From Iris pallida (taxonomy: Eukaryota > Streptophyta > Magnoliopsida > Asparagales > Iridaceae): 64,000 nt of DNA. The position numbers and the translations under genes were made by a program. Each line of letters begins with the position of its first letter. The first letter of the stretch is position 1. The notes below the pieces were generated by a model, which searched no databases, was not told the origin of the DNA, and saw only the letters and a program-made list of their open reading frames with translations. The stretch is from assembly GCA_029216955.1 (NCBI GenBank), contig JANAVB010016199.1, forward strand, positions 9,485,960 to 9,549,959, written 5' to 3'. Positions 11,007 through 24,751 of the stretch are shown piece by piece.

Positions 11007-12141
11007 TGTAATGCCCCGCTCCGTACGGTGCATTATGTTGAGACGTTGACTCAAAGAGTCGCTTTGACCGAATGAAATGTATCGATACGAGAGTTACGTT
11101 GTCCCGAGCAATGCATCAAACGAAGTCGATGCAAAGAGTTGTATTGTCCCAAAGAATGCATCGAGTTGAATCGATGCAAAGCGCCGCATTGCCCCGAAGG
11201 ATAAGTGCGTTGAGACGGCTCGAAGATTCTAAGAAATCGAATCAACCAAGGCGCAAGTCCGAATCGATGCAAGTATTGATTTTAGTTGGTTTCATGTGCA
11301 GGCTATACGTTTACGCTGAAATATTAGAGGTCGACATTTTACCTTATTCAGAAAGGGGTCCGCGAAACCAATCGTCGCCTTGCGACGGATTGAGGCGTTG
11401 GCACGGTAAGCCAAATCGGATGTATAATTCAATGAAGCACGAAGTGCTCGAATGGCTAAGTCAGGAGAGTTGGCCGTGCAACGAAGTTATGAAATCGAGC
11501 CGCATCGGCTCGACGAAACGAGAAGGTGTATCGACTCAAGGTGGGATGATTGACTCTTCTTTTTACTCCTTCATGCCTAAGTCAGAATATATCATTGTAT
11601 GCTAAGTTAACCTATCAACGCCACGGGCATGGTCCGATCAGGAAGATAAATCGTAGTGTGTGTCGAACACTAGTTAGAATAATTGAAATAAAACGTGTAT
11701 CAAATACACGAGTCGCTATGGAACAATGGATATCGCAAAGGCGAACGCCTCGGTGCGCAAGCCGCAAGAACATGGAATAACTATATTCGGCGAGTGCCTT
11801 CATGCACGAGCCATTTCGTGCCTTCGCGCACGAGTTAGAAAGGCTAGCACATTGAAAGACAATAGACGAGCGCCCTAGCGTGCAAGCCACAAACATTGAA
11901 CACTAAGTCATAGAACATGGAAATAAGACTTCTATGTGCGCACCAAGTGCACGACGCGAGGGAAAAGATGAAAAATGTGTCGAAACGTGCCTACGTGCAC
12001 GAGATCATAAAAGATGGCTTCGTCGCGAAAGAATATAGTTGTGGCATGAATGTGGCAGAACTATCAGATATGACATGATACCTCGAAAGGTGTTCGGGAC
12101 CTTCGAGTCGTTCGGTTGACGAACATTGAGTTGAGGCATGA
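11007..12141 (+). other. Possible LTR fragment or outer part of the next LTR
   Basis: The segment starts TGTAATGCCCCGCTCCG, similar to the opening of many plant gypsy LTRs, and contains repeated GCACGAG and AGAGT-type words. It has no coding signal. It may be the truncated start of an older LTR into which the LTR at 12,142 inserted, or the real beginning of one 5.8-kb LTR. The sequence alone does not decide between these. Confidence 0.35.
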
Positions 12142-12978
12142 TGTAAGCCCCCTGAATTTCAGTGTTATTTTAAATTTTCTGAATGAATTATTTTCGATGA
12201 ATATTTTATTATTTAATTGTTTTTTATCATTAATATACTTTTTCGTAACTTTGACTTCTGGAGCGTCAGGGATGCCAATCTCTGTAAACTCTCTTCATGA
12301 GTTTTGAAGTAGACAGGATTATCTTCGTTTTGATACATCCTGTCCCACTTAAATTCGTTCCCTTGTGCTCTTTTTTGTATCGCGCAACTTCGGGTCAACT
12401 TAGACCAATTAATCGTTGAATAATTATTCCCACTTTTATCTTTGATCATCGTTTGCACGTTACCGTGACTTTTAATTTAGGAGCACCAGACCAGTCGTTT
12501 TCTCAGAACCAACTTCTTATAAATGATCTACTCGAGACGCTCTTCACCCTTGACCTTCGTGTCCCACTCAGACATTCCATTTTGTGCTTTTATTCGCACA
12601 ATTTTCGGGTCAATTTAGGCCAAATAATTATCTACCGTAAAACCTGATTTATTTTCCAATTTAATTTCGGGACCCGACATTGATCCAACCTAGTCGACCG
12701 AAAGTATGGACGTGGCCCATATGAAGCCTACTACCCACATAACACTTGTATCCCATTTATTGGAGTCCCCACATGTTATTTATTTGCCCGTAATTTTAAA
12801 TACCCATTTTAATTCGAATATTGCCCCCGGTTCGATTTCGATCCGACCCGGCTCGACCGAACCCGAACCCAAGCTCCATATTGTTCTCCCATGACTGCCC
12901 AAATACTTCACATAATTTTCCTATTTTTCCTATTTTGAAAATACCTTTTCCTCTCTTTATTTTACAAATATCTCATTT

Positions 12979-12980
<2 letters not shown>

Positions 12981-13046
<66 letters not shown>
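12981..13046. repeat. (TA)n microsatellite
   Basis: An uninterrupted (TA)33 tract inside the LTR, followed by CT/CA-rich low-complexity sequence to about 13,640. Confidence 0.95.
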
Positions 13047-13048
<2 letters not shown>

Positions 13049-14389
13049 CTCTCTCACTTTACACCTACACCCCACCCCCTCACTCCCCATAACAGCAAGA
13101 ACACCCCCCCCAAAACCGACCTCTTCCTCTCTCTATTCTCATTCACTCCCCCTCTCTCAAATATCTCTCTATTTATTCTCACTCTCTCTCTTTCTATATT
13201 ATATATACACACACCCATATATATATTAAATAATCTCACTCTCTCTCTTTTTATTAATATCCCTACACAACCACCACACCACCACTCCCATCACCCAGTC
13301 GACCTCTCTCTCTCCCCCCCTCTCTCAAATATGTCTCTCTCTCTCTCTCACTTTTTCTATACATATAATATATATACACCCATATATCACTCTCTCTCTT
13401 TCTCTCAACATACTCACACACATATAAAACACAACACACACCCCACCCCCTCTCGGCCGACAGCTCCCCACCCCCTCACGTACACCACCACCACCGCTAC
13501 TGTGAACACCACCACCTCCTTCTTCTCCTCCTCCTCCATTCTTCACCATCATCATCTCCATCAACACCACTTCCACCATCACCACTACCACTCTCATCAC
13601 CATCACCACCATGCAACACCACCTTCACCATCCCCTCCACCACTACTCCGCCGCCGTTGGCATGCCACCACCATGGCCGGCCTAGCCTGCCCCCGTGCCG
13701 CACGTGAGCGCAACAGCAGCCGCAGCTGCAGCAGGCAGCAGCCGTAGCGCAGCAGTGTGCGCGCGGCCACGGGCGCACGGCCACGCGTGCCGGCGCCGCC
13801 GCGGCCAGCAGCCGCCCCCGCGAGCTTCCCACAACCCGGCGACCCCCCGGCGAACTCCCCCGGGCCAGCGTCTCCTTCTCCGACGCGACGCATGGGCTAT
13901 TTCTGCATTTACGTCGAAATCCCGTCGTGACGCGCGCGTTGTGAACTCAGAAAGTGAGCTCCGTCATAGAAAGTTTGTACGTATTTTTCGGGAGATCCGA
14001 CCGTTGGATCGGCGAACTCCTTTCTCCGTCTCAATCTTGGTATATAGCACTTCACTCCCCTCAATTTTCGTCTGTTAATTTCGTCGTTTGGTACCTCAAA
14101 ACTGGCCACCAAGTTGACGTTTTAAATTGAACTGTTTTTGGACAGTTTCGTGACGCCAACTTCGCAGGTTCGTATCTTCGTCGCCGCAGCTCCGGTTGGT
14201 GCGCTACTAGTTCTTGTGCGCAGCTGGTATAACCCTCTTCCTACCTCCTTTAAGTTTTATTTTATTTTAAGCACGTTCGGTTGGTCGAATTCGACGCAAA
14301 AGTTGGCCGTCCGAATTCATTAATTTGCACTTATTAAATTCTATTTTTGAACCCGAGACTCCGGATTCAATTTCTAACACCACCATTAG

Positions 14390-14830
14390 ACTCGTGGCGT
14401 CGTTCTGGCTTGTTTTCATATAAAGTTTGCTTAATTTGGAGAACGTGGGCCCTGGCTCGTATTTCGGTGCAAAGCGGGTCCCACTTTTCGAGTCAACGGG
14501 TCACTTTGAGATCGGCTCATCGGAATTCCATTCCGGATATACCGATGAGTTTGTTTCATCATTCTGAACTCGTTGACATATAATTTGTGAGTTTTGAAGA
14601 CATTTGCTCCGGCACGTATTTCGGTGCAAATCGGATTTCCAAGTGTCCGCGTCAACGTGTCATTTTGAGATCGGCACATCGGAATCCTATTTCGGACATA
14701 CCGTTGGGTTCGTATCATCATTCTGGATTCGTGGACATATAATTTGTTAGGATTTGTAGACTTCTATTTTGACACGTTTTTCGGTGCAAGTGTGTCCAAC
14801 GGCGGATATCATTTTGACCCAAAATTACCG
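14390..14830 (+). repeat. 159-bp tandem repeat inside the LTR
   Basis: The block TTCTG...CATATAA starts at 14,403, 14,562 and 14,721, giving an exact 159-bp period for about 2.7 copies. Conserved inner words include TTTCGGTGCAA, TTTGAGATCGGC and CATCGGAAT. The copies have diverged by point changes. Confidence 0.8.
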
Positions 14831-16801
14831 TTTTGCCCCTGTGTCTAAATTGGACTTATGGGTAGGCTATTCTAGCTAATTTGACCGTTCTGGACACGTT
14901 GGTGATATTTATTTTATCATCCGATGATGTCTGTAGATTTTGCTTATGTATTATCCTTAATTTGTAATTAATTATTTTTTCATATATTGTTACTTTCTGG
15001 TTTTGAATTTTTATATATATTTTAATTTCTGTAAAAACCTTGGAAAAAATTGTATTTAAATACTATGTTAATTTAGCTAATTTATTATAATTTTTCCAGT
15101 ATTTAATAAGTACTTTTGGTATTTTATAAAAATAGGAAAACAGAACTCATTTTCAGGATACATGTGTTTGCTGATTTTTAGTAAATATTTATGAAGGTTT
15201 ATAAATCCCAAAAAAATTAGTATAAATTTCTATAATTAACAAAGATCATTTTGGTACTTTATTTTATATATATTTGAGCTTTTTGTCTATCTCAAAAATT
15301 GTTGGAACGTAGGGTACAGTTTGATTTAATTATTGAATAATTACGACTTGCATGTTTTGCGCTGTTTTGAGTTATTGTAGTATTGGACCTCACCCCGCAC
15401 TAGTGTAAAGACCCTAGGAAGTTAGTTTGGATATAGTGACACTCCATATTAGACTTTTATGCTAGGTCCCCACTTAGCTATTATCCAGTTAGGAGTCGTG
15501 TCACACCACTAGTGTAATCTTAAACGTAACTTAGATGCTGAGCTTGTATATCATTATTGACAGGATACCGGACATCTATATCTTCGTACTAGTATTCTTG
15601 CTTTGCTCGAGGCAAGTACATCTACAAACTCATTTACTGTCTTTTAATGCTAGAACATGTATTAACCCTGTTAAAATACTGATCCTTGAGGTAGCAAGTT
15701 AAAACTTTACATGTTGTATTACTTTTAGTACCTGCCATGCTTAGGACAGTTCTTATATCTTCACATGTTTCTTACTGGTTCTCAGTACATGTTTCACTAT
15801 ACTTTATACTACTCGGAGTATTCACATGTTTCATACTGTTCCCAGTACCGGCCATGCTTATATTACTTCCAGTATCTCTCACATGATAGAATATGGGTTA
15901 TGGGGAAACTGATAGTTGAATACGTGATCATGCCCCCCTACTCGTACGTACGTACCGAGCAAGGTTGACATTTTATGTATACATTGTCGTAGGCGCACCA
16001 GCTGTATTTGTACGTATGTACAACTATCGCTCGTTTTACTTGTACGGAAGTACATTTTAGATACTTGTACCACAGTACATTTTACACCTATTGACGATCA
16101 CGTACCTGCTACAGTTTTAAACATTACATATACATCTGTCTCTATGACATATGTATCCTTGCCATGATAGACTATGAGTTATGCCATGTTCCCTATGATA
16201 CTGTGATTCCAGTCATACCATGATTCCAGATATGCCATGTTCTCTGTGTTACTATGATATTGTGATCCCAGTTGTACCATGAGACCATGTTCCCAGTATT
16301 TCCTGTTTTATAGACTTATCACACCATGTTTCTTATTGTACATCTCTTTCATTATATATTCAGTACTTTAGTTGTAGAGGTTGTACTTGCTCCCGTCCTG
16401 ACAGGATAACGTTGTAGGTTTACTTTTCGAGGAGGAAATACTATGTGTTACATGTTATGTCAATGATTTTGAGGACCTGGCCTTAGCTCCAGAAGAGGCT
16501 CCAGCGGGGAACCTTGCTTAGTTATCTTTCTTATGTTTTGAGACTTAGACTTTGTCTATACTTATATTTGGATACTGGACTTTGTCTCCAGTTAGATACT
16601 TTGGATGTGTATTATTAAGTCTGTACTTGTCTACCTTCGCTTATAGATGCTGTATTGTGATAAAACTTTAAATATGATTTTAGAACGGTTAGCAACTTAG
16701 ATCCTTTATTATCTATTCTCAGAACAGCTTACTACGCTTTAACAAGCGTAGGCTGGACATGGCTCGGCCCGGCCCAACAATTTAGATAACGGGTCGTGAC
16801 A

Positions 16802-18030
16802 TGTTTTTAGTGGTGGCCTATGCAGGTCCAGACTTAAGTTGTTTGGTTACGTTATTGTACCAAGCATGCCTGCAATTAGGATCTAGGACAACTTGTTAAC
16901 ACTAGGGACAATAATTAGAACACCTAAAGGATATCTAGGATTGCAACATAAGAGAACTCATCACAGCATAGGACCGTTAACTGTATTTAGTATCTTGCTT
17001 GAAATTCAGTGGGTCAATTTAGACCAAGTTTGTACCCTTGGGATGACCCCTGAGGATCTTACTCTAATCTTACATAGAAATCTGTTTCCACTTATTTCCA
17101 TTTGCTCTTCCTTAAATTCATTGTTTCTGATTTTCGTTGTTGATTTTGATCTTGCATCGTGATAAATTTTGTGGATTAAATTATGACATATCCTGATAAG
17201 GTAAACGTCTACTTTATTTATGGAGTTTAGAATTTATCGCAGCCATATTAGCTGGTATGACAAAATAGAGCCTGATTTCGGATATACTATCATATTCATA
17301 GAATTTAGATTTTCTCGCAGCCATACCGGTTGGCGTGGCGAGGATTCTAGATAACATGATTATAGGGTGTATACCTTAGTTATGGACTCTCTTGTTTATT
17401 GCATCTAAGCTTACTGGTGTGGCAAAAATTCTGGCAACATGATTTCAGGAAGACGTGTATGGTTATCAGATCATATCTCAGCTTGGTTCACTTCGTTATG
17501 ATCGAATGAGCAAGAATAAATTTTTATCATCATTCTTCCTCGTCTTGATTTACTCTGTCATATCTACATCTACAACTAGGATTATTTCTTGGAGCAAGGT
17601 TTTTGGATATTGCTTCCTTTCAATGCTTTCAGTTTTCTATTTGGTCACACAGACATTGTTACACATCCATATGTAAAAATTTCTCCCTCATATCAGAAGG
17701 ATTGTTACACTTCTTTCTAGACAAGTTTATGCATATTAACGAAACTCTGTTCTTCAATAAACATACAAGTCATAAAATTGCAGAACTAGAAGTACCACAA
17801 CAACTTTTGAAAAAAGTTGTAAAGTACAACTATAACTCGAAATTACCAAATACAAAATCACAATTTTATTTTCCAAACTACAGAACAACAATCATATTAC
17901 GACAAAAGATTTGCACATGGATTTGAATATCATCGTAATAATCAATTAGAAAATTGTTCATGTTGACAAATAAACATTGCATCAATAATACAGTATTCCA
18001 TAAACCACGAGACTATTTAACATTTACTTT
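16802..18030. other. Leader remnant then spacer
   Basis: The first 50 bp or so match the leader of the Tekay element at 59,062. After that the similarity stops. Around 17,180-17,450 there are loosely repeated phrases (GCAGCCATA, TGGTGTGGC, ACATGATT). No coding region was recognised. Confidence 0.4.
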
Positions 18031-18138
18031 GTTTGGCACATTGTAATGTAATCTTAATTGCAATGTAATCAGATAAAAAAAATTCATCTTTTTTATTTAA
18101 TTATTTTGCGATTATGATTACATTACAGTATACCAAAC
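18031..18138. mobile_element. Small foldback MITE
   Basis: A 108-bp unit with about 29-bp imperfect inverted ends (GTTTGGCACATTGTAATGTA against the complement of TACATTACAGTATACCAAAC) around an AT-rich loop. The target duplication was not resolved, so the superfamily is open. Confidence 0.6.
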
Positions 18139-20026
18139 GAGGTACTTTTCAAGAAATGGAAAAAATAAAAAATTTGCCATCGGATAACTTTGACAATACT
18201 ATGGTTATATTAGTATGTCTACTATCAGAATTTGCATCTATTGCAACCAATTTCTCATGCGACTTCTTGTTATCAGGATATCAAGTATATGGTATTGACC
18301 ACCAAAAATTGTGAATATCTTATGTACTTTTCCAATTTGCATGCCAGTGGATGCTTAACTTTAAATGGTTGGTACATTCATTGTCATTTTTTCTCATAGC
18401 TTTTTTTTATTTGTAGTTTGTGTAACCAATAATCATTAGAGCTAAAGAGATTTGACCCACTGTATTGACTAATCTTTTACACAGTATGGTGGTCATTGAA
18501 AAAGGCTTCTATCAATTGCAATGGACATTTACTACTTTAGAATTCCTCAGTCAGCCAACAATATTGGATGTGATTGTGTCACTAAGATCATATATAAGTG
18601 GAAAGTGTGAGCCTGGACTCTTTCACACATGCATGCTATCATCCACCAAACAGCAATATTGTACATACAAAATTACTAAATAAGGTAAAATGCATGACAA
18701 ATGTCTTTGGTACCTGATCCATTATTCAGACTTGTCCCTGTACTCACCCAGCCCAAATGCTTTGAGCTTTTGGTCTCCTACCCTTATATAATTCTTACCA
18801 TTTGAATCATTGTTCAACAGTTAGTTCTTCATCCTTAGTTATGCTCCACAATAGTATTAATTCATTTTTCTTTTGCTTCATCATGAATATGTAACAAAAA
18901 ACAACAATATCGTCAACTGAGACACAATTAAGCTATATTTGAAGTGAGTGATTCAAGATTTCGTATAATTTCTCCAACTTCCTATGGTTTTCCAAGTCCT
19001 TGATTCCACTCATTTGGTCTACCAATTGCTTCAAACAACTTAATGCACATCTCAACATTGAAGAAGTTATGAACTTCAGAATATTTGATTGGGAAATCAG
19101 AGAGACTCTGAGACTTTATACATTATTTTAGAAAACTGACATTTCAAATCATTTATTTCTGACGGACTCAGTATAGGATCTTATATTTTTTGCCCACGGC
19201 CGGAATCAGAAACCCAAACTATTTGAATCAACTAAAATTAGTACAACTATTGACATTTGATCAACAAAAGATCTCAACTTTTCGCTCCCAATTAAATCTT
19301 GCTCTAAAATCTGAATGGATCCTATCTGGAAAGAGACCATTTGGTTTCTCTAAATCATATACCTGAAGTTCCTGTGCCTCTAGTCTGGATCAAGGTTCAT
19401 TAACCCAAACCCAGCATCCTTGTAATTGGCAACTATGGAAGAAAGACACAATTATACCCTGAAACCTTTGTTTCTACACTCACAGCTGCAATATAAAGGA
19501 TGATAATGTATCTCTTAAGACCATCTACCACATTAAATAAAGAAATAATAAACATCACATTAAAAATATTTAAATCGGAAATTCTTAAATTTCATGCTTC
19601 ACTTATTCTAATTCTCCATGCTAACAATTTCCTCTCTCCTAACGTTTATCATATAGTATAGATTGAAAGAGAAGCCCATTACAATGGGTCAAATGGGTTA
19701 CACAAATGACAATGGTATTGACCACTTTCGACTCTTAATAAAGAAATTAGAATATATATCAAAATCAGCTTTCAACTTTGATTTCATTATATTTGCAAAC
19801 TAAAACATGTTTCATTATATTTTTGATGGTTGGTTTTTACTGGAATTGATGGTTTTTTATGAGAATAAGAATGTTTTACATGCATAGAAATGGATACCTG
19901 AGAATAAAGAAGTTACATACAATTAGTTTGTCTTTTCTATATTCCTTTATAAGTTTGTTTCCTCCATATATTTGTCTACTTGTATATTTTTAACTTTTTT
20001 TTCAAATGTGCTTTATTTAGTGCAGA
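18139..20026. other. Region upstream of the CACTA transposase
   Basis: AT-rich, with no gene recognised. It may contain the 5' untranslated region and subterminal repeats of the CACTA element, but no CACTA-type terminus was found. Confidence 0.35.
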
Positions 20027-23000
20027 ATGGACAAGAATTGGATTCAGTTTCGTAGAAGGATAGTGGAATATGATAGGGGAATGTTGAAATTTCTTGATAA
20101 TGCCTTTTCATGCCCATGGGTAAGAGATAAGATTAAATGTGGATATGAGCATACAAGAAAGGTGGTCGAACTACATTTGTTAAAAAATGGCTTTGAGACA
20201 ACTTACACTTGTTGGATATATTTTGGAGAGGAACTTTCAGATTCTGGAGAGGAAGAAGAAGAATTAGAAGATGAAATAATGCAAGAACAATGTGATGATG
20301 CAAGTACTTACAACATGTTGAATGACATATACATGGGACATAATTTGGGAATAGGAGGCAATGAAGACTTACATACACAAGTTAGAGAGGATCCAAATGA
20401 CGAGGCTAGAAGGTTTTATAGATTGTTGAAAGACGTCGATGAAAAGCTTTACCCTGGATGTAAGGAGTCTAAGTTGTCATTTATCGTCAACTTATTTCAG
20501 ATGAAGTGTCTTAATGGGTGGAGTAATAAGTCAATTGATCAGTTACTTACATATATAAAGAAGATATGTCCAAGAGAGAACAAGGTTCCTGATTCCTTTT
20601 ATGAGGCACGAAAGACAATCAAAGATCTTGGTCTTGATTATGAAAAAATTGATGCTTGCGTTAATGATTGCATATTGTACCGTAAGGACTATTCTGACTT
20701 TAATGAGTGTCCAACTTGTGGTGAGCCAAGATGGAAGGAAAGTAATATTGACAAAGAGAATGTTGGATTAAACAAAAGAAAGAAAATTGCTAGAAAGATT
20801 TTACAGTATTTTCCTTTAACACCAAGGTTGCAAAGGTTGTTTATGTCTGAAAAAACTGCTTCTTCCATGCGTTGGCATAAGGAAGAACGTGTTGATGATG
20901 ATGTTTTGAGACATCCGGCTGATTCTATGGCATGGAAATCTTTTGATAAGAGCCACATGGATTTCTCTCAAGAGGCTCGTAATGTAAGGCTTGGATTAGC
21001 AACTGATGGTTTCAAACCCTTTGGAAATATGAGTACATCGTATAGTACATGGTCGATTGTATTAGTTCCATATAATTTGCCACCATGGTTGTGTATGAAG
21101 CAGTCTTACTTTAGTATTTCGTCAATTTTGTCGGGCCTAAAAGTCCAAGAAATGATATTGATGTGTACATGGGTCCGCTTATTGATGAGTTGAAAGAATT
21201 ATGGGATGTTGGTGTTAATACATATGATGCATCATTGAAATCTAATTTCCAAATGCGTGCAGCATTAATGTGGACAATCAATGACTTTCCTGTATATGGG
21301 TCAATCTCTGGTTGGAGTACAAAAAGAAAATTAGCTTGTCCTTCTTGTCATCATGACACAAGTTGTTTCTGGTTGAAGTATGGTGGTAAACATTGTTACA
21401 TGGGTCATCTTCGATTTTTTACCAAATAATCACTCTTTAAAAAGAAGTAAGGGATTTATTGGTAACAAGCATGAGAAAAGGCTTCCTCCTACACGTCCAA
21501 CTGGTGATTGGACCATTGATCAATTCGACAAATTTGATCAAGTTGTCTTCGGAAAAGCCAATGGGAAGAGAAAAAGAGAGGAGAATAATGTTAGAAACTG
21601 GAAAAAAAGAGCATTTTGTTTGAGCTTCATTATTGGAAAAGTCAGCTGTTAAGACACAATTTGGATGTGATGCACATCGAGAAAAATATTTGTGACAATA
21701 TTTTGGTGACGTTGATGGGCCTTGAAGGCAAGACAAAAGATACCCTAAAGTCTCGTCTCGATCTTCAACATTTGGGCATAATGAAAGAACTCCATCCACG
21801 TTGTGTGGGTGATAAATATATTCTGCCTCCTACATGTTACACTTTTTTAATGGATGAAAAGAGGAGTTTGTGTAAGTTCTTGAAAGATGTAAAATTTCCT
21901 GATGGCTATGCGTCAAATATATCTCGTTGTATAAATCTAAAGGAGGGAAAATTTAGTGGATTGAAGAGTCATGACTCTCATGTTCTTTCAGAAAGACTTC
22001 TTCCTCTTACATTACGAGGACTTCTTCCAAAGGATATTTGCATACCTTTAATTGACTTGAGTATGTTTTTTGGAGAGTTGTGCTCTAAAATTATTGACAC
22101 AAAATTCTTGGATCAACTTCATATCCAAGTTGTAGAATCCATATGCAAGTTAGAAAGGATTTTTTTCTCCTTCATTCTTTGATGTAATGGTACACTTACT
22201 CGTTCATCTAGCCAATGAGGCGATACTTGCTGGACCAGTGCAATACCGATGGATGTATCCAATTAAAAGGTCGATATTAATTTTCTAAATACCCATGCTA
22301 TATTTAGATTATCTGTACTATTTAAATAAAGTTATAAATGCTTATAATTCTTGTATGTAGGTATTTACGTACACTGAAAGGATACATGAGAAATAAAGCA
22401 CGTCCAGAAGGATCAATGGCTGAGGGATATTTAGCGCAAGAATGCATGACATTTTGTTCAAGATATCTGCATGATGTAGGCAATGGGTTGGGTGAACTAG
22501 ACTGAAATCCAGATGGTGAACAAGGTCATTTGTCTTCTCATTTTTTAGTTTTCTCACACAAAGGCAAGCCTTTGGTGGTTGATAAATTTGAGGAAATTTC
22601 AATTGTTGAGAGAGATCAGGCTCATTTATATGTGTTGCAAAATTGTGATGAGGTTCGACCGTGGATTAGGTAAATTTTTTTATCCTAAAAGTAAGCCCGT
22701 AGTTTTATTAAGTTTAGCAATGTGTCATGTATCAAATATTAAATGAACTTATTTCATGCTAACTTTGTAGTGAACACAAGGAGGAACTAATGAATGAAAG
22801 TTCAAATAATATTGAACGGAGACATAATAAGCAGTTTATGTTGTGGTTCAAAGAACGTGTAAGTGTGTAAATCCCATATCCTATTGACTTATTCTAGTTA
22901 GCTATATTATATAATGTATTAATTATTATGGTAATTGATGATATCATGTAGGTGTCAAAATTGTATACAGAGGCGAATGGAAGGGTCTCAGAAGAACTAT

Positions 23001-23721
23001 ATTTACTATCTCAAGGTCCTGATAGAAGGGTACATTTTTATATGAGCTATTGTACTAATGGATACAGATTTCGAACAAAAGATAGTGAAAGGTTATTGAA
23101 GACCCAAAATAGTGGTGTTGTAGTAAGAGGTGATGAGTTGACTGGAAATGTGGACTACCATGGCATAATCAATCATATTATTATGTTAGAATACACATGA
23201 GGATACTCTATTGTGTTATTTAAATGTGATTGGTTTGAGGTTCCTAGTTATAGAAAGGATCAAACGAGAGGCTATAAGAAGGATGAATTCGGTTATGTGA
23301 GCCTTAACTTTTCATTTTTACAATATGCTAATGAGCCTTTTGTCTTAGCATCACAAGTGCAACAAGTATACTATGTGGAGGATTACAAGAACAACAATTG
23401 GCGTGTTATTTTGAGAGCGAAACCAAGAAACATATATGATGTCTTCAGTAATGATGATGAAAATAAAGAAACGAAAAATGAAGATGAGCCGTACCAACTA
23501 AATGAGTTGGGAGATATTAATGTATCTCGACTTGAAGAGAAGACAATGTGCTCGCACTAGCACGAGCAGATGTAGAAGAAAGTAGTGTTGATGTGAACAC
23601 TAATATGGAGCATATCCCGAAAGAAGACATAGGCGTTGAAAGTTCAGAAACTGATATCGATGGAAGCAATACCAATGATAATTCAGATACTGACACGTTC
23701 CGGAGTGAAGGTGATGGTTGA
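20027..23721 (+). pseudogene. CACTA (En/Spm) transposase, TNP2-type, damaged
   Basis: This would be the transposase that binds CACTA ends and moves the element. The ATG at 20,027 opens the transposase-associated domain (MDKNWIQF...EYDRG). The TNP2 core follows (YPGCK, YEKIDACVNDC, CPTCGEPRW; then IDVYMGPLIDELKELW and CPSCHHDT), then a DUF4218-like part (HNLDVMHIEKNICDN, 21,650-22,190; QYRWMYPIKR) and a DUF4216-like part (VVLFKCDWF-type, 23,200-23,450), with an acidic tail ending at TGA 23,719. Three short GT-AG introns are clear: 22,270-22,360, 22,670-22,770 and 22,859-22,951; each restores a conserved frame. Frameshifts near 21,135, 21,420, 21,600, 22,180 and 23,540, and stops near 22,503 and 23,198, make it non-functional as it stands. 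Neither the CACTA nor the TAGTG terminus was located. Confidence 0.85.
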
Positions 23722-24482
23722 CTATAAGCGTTTCCTCTTTATTTTATTGTACCAAAAGATCATGCATCTAATTCCTAGAGATTGAATGTAAATTATGCTT
23801 GCTGAAAGCTTTTATAATATGGGGTAAAATATAATGTCCTCTGCTTCAGAATATGGTTAGGCTTAGGAGTTTTGAACTTGAAATGGATACCAATTTAACC
23901 CAGTTTCTGTGATTGGCGAAATGCCTCTATGTCTTCATTTATTGATGGCATATTTGACCGATTTATGTAAATCTTTTTACAACAACAATAACAAAGCCTT
24001 CATCCCAGATTTTTGGGGTCAGCTGCTTGCCTCTTTCTATTTTATGTTTGTTGTCTCTATTACTTGTTGTTATATTATGTAGTTGGAATTTATTTTTCAA
24101 AATATTATTCCCTGTCATGTGTTTATCTTCTGGTAAATTTATAAGTACACTCTATCAAAGCTTTGAAGACAAAGATAATTATTTAAGAAGGAGCTGGAAG
24201 AATCGATAAATAAAAAGATTTGAATACAAAGAAAAATGATATAGGTGTTTATTGATGAAAGGCCGAGTGGATTGGGTGGTTGAAGATGGAAGACATATGG
24301 TGGTGTTGATTGATTTAAGAACCATGGTAAGTTCAAATTAGGAGTGCTCACCAATCTGTGTTGTGTGTTATTATTATCTTTATCTATACTTCTTGTCTAA
24401 CCTCCATACAAGAAAATATGAAACTATCCGAAGATGATGAAATTTGTTATTTCCTTAGTTGCATATTCCAAAGCTCTTGGAG
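23722..24482. other. Spacer 3' of the CACTA transposase
   Basis: Probably includes the 3' part of the CACTA element. It contains a short SINE-like tail; otherwise no gene was recognised. Confidence 0.4.
23979..24028 (-). repeat. Truncated SINE-like 3' end
   Basis: On the minus strand the sequence GACCCCAAAAATCTGGGAT, then AAGGCTTTGTTATTGTTGTT, resembles the 3' end and (TTG)n tail of Au-type plant SINEs. Only about 50 bp remain; no pol III promoter boxes are present. Confidence 0.5.
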
Positions 24483-24596
24483 ATGAGATGTATATTAATG
24501 GCAGGATAGATCATATAGGGTATTGATTTGATACTATTAAAATTTAGACCTCTTGAGGTATTTATTTTATTACTAGAGGTAGTTTTAATAGTATCT
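24483..24596 (+). repeat. Dispersed foldback repeat, copy A
   Basis: This 114-bp block is repeated in the same orientation at 32,488-32,602. Its second half is a foldback: GATACTATTAAAATTTAGAC at 24,530 pairs with GTTTTAATAGTATC at 24,582. The two copies flank the copia element but lie 37 bp and about 750 bp from its ends, so they are not its target duplication. Confidence 0.7.
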
Positions 24597-24632
24597 AAGT
24601 CGTATGGAGATGGTTTCATAAAGGTGGCTTTT

Positions 24633-24751
24633 TGTAGAGAATAATTGTTGTGTATTTTATTGATGGGCTACTCCACTACTTATAGGGAGTCTAGCTCCTC
24701 TTCATATTATATTTTTCAATGTGGGACTAAATCCCTTATTAGTTCTCAACA
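24633..24751 (-). repeat. Copia 3' LTR
   Basis: On the minus strand it starts TGTTGAGAACTAATAAGG and ends TTATTCTCTACA. A TATA-like CCTATAAGTAG lies in the middle. Confidence 0.95.

Larger units (their letters stand above)
12142..16801 (+). mobile_element. Long chromovirus-type LTR (truncated element)
   Basis: The start TGTAAGCCCCCTGAATTTC and end CGGGTCGTGACA fit plant Tekay/Del-type LTRs. The end is followed by TTTTTAGTGGTGGCCTATGCAGG, nearly identical to the sequence just after the Tekay LTR at 59,061, so this is a 5' LTR plus a short piece of leader rather than a solo LTR. No gag-pol follows, so the rest of the element is lost. It contains a (TA)n tract, a GC-rich block at about 13,640-13,900 and a 159-bp tandem repeat. 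Several hundred-residue open frames inside it are low-complexity or GC artefacts. The start is uncertain; 11,007 is the alternative. Confidence 0.6.

Noticed and set aside
11072..11605. 177-residue frame
   Set aside because: No recognisable motif, lies in LTR-like sequence, and overlaps another frame of similar length.
12821..13747. 308-residue open frame
   Set aside because: Low-complexity Tyr/Ile, Ser/Leu and His runs caused by (TA)n, CT- and CA-rich tracts inside an LTR.
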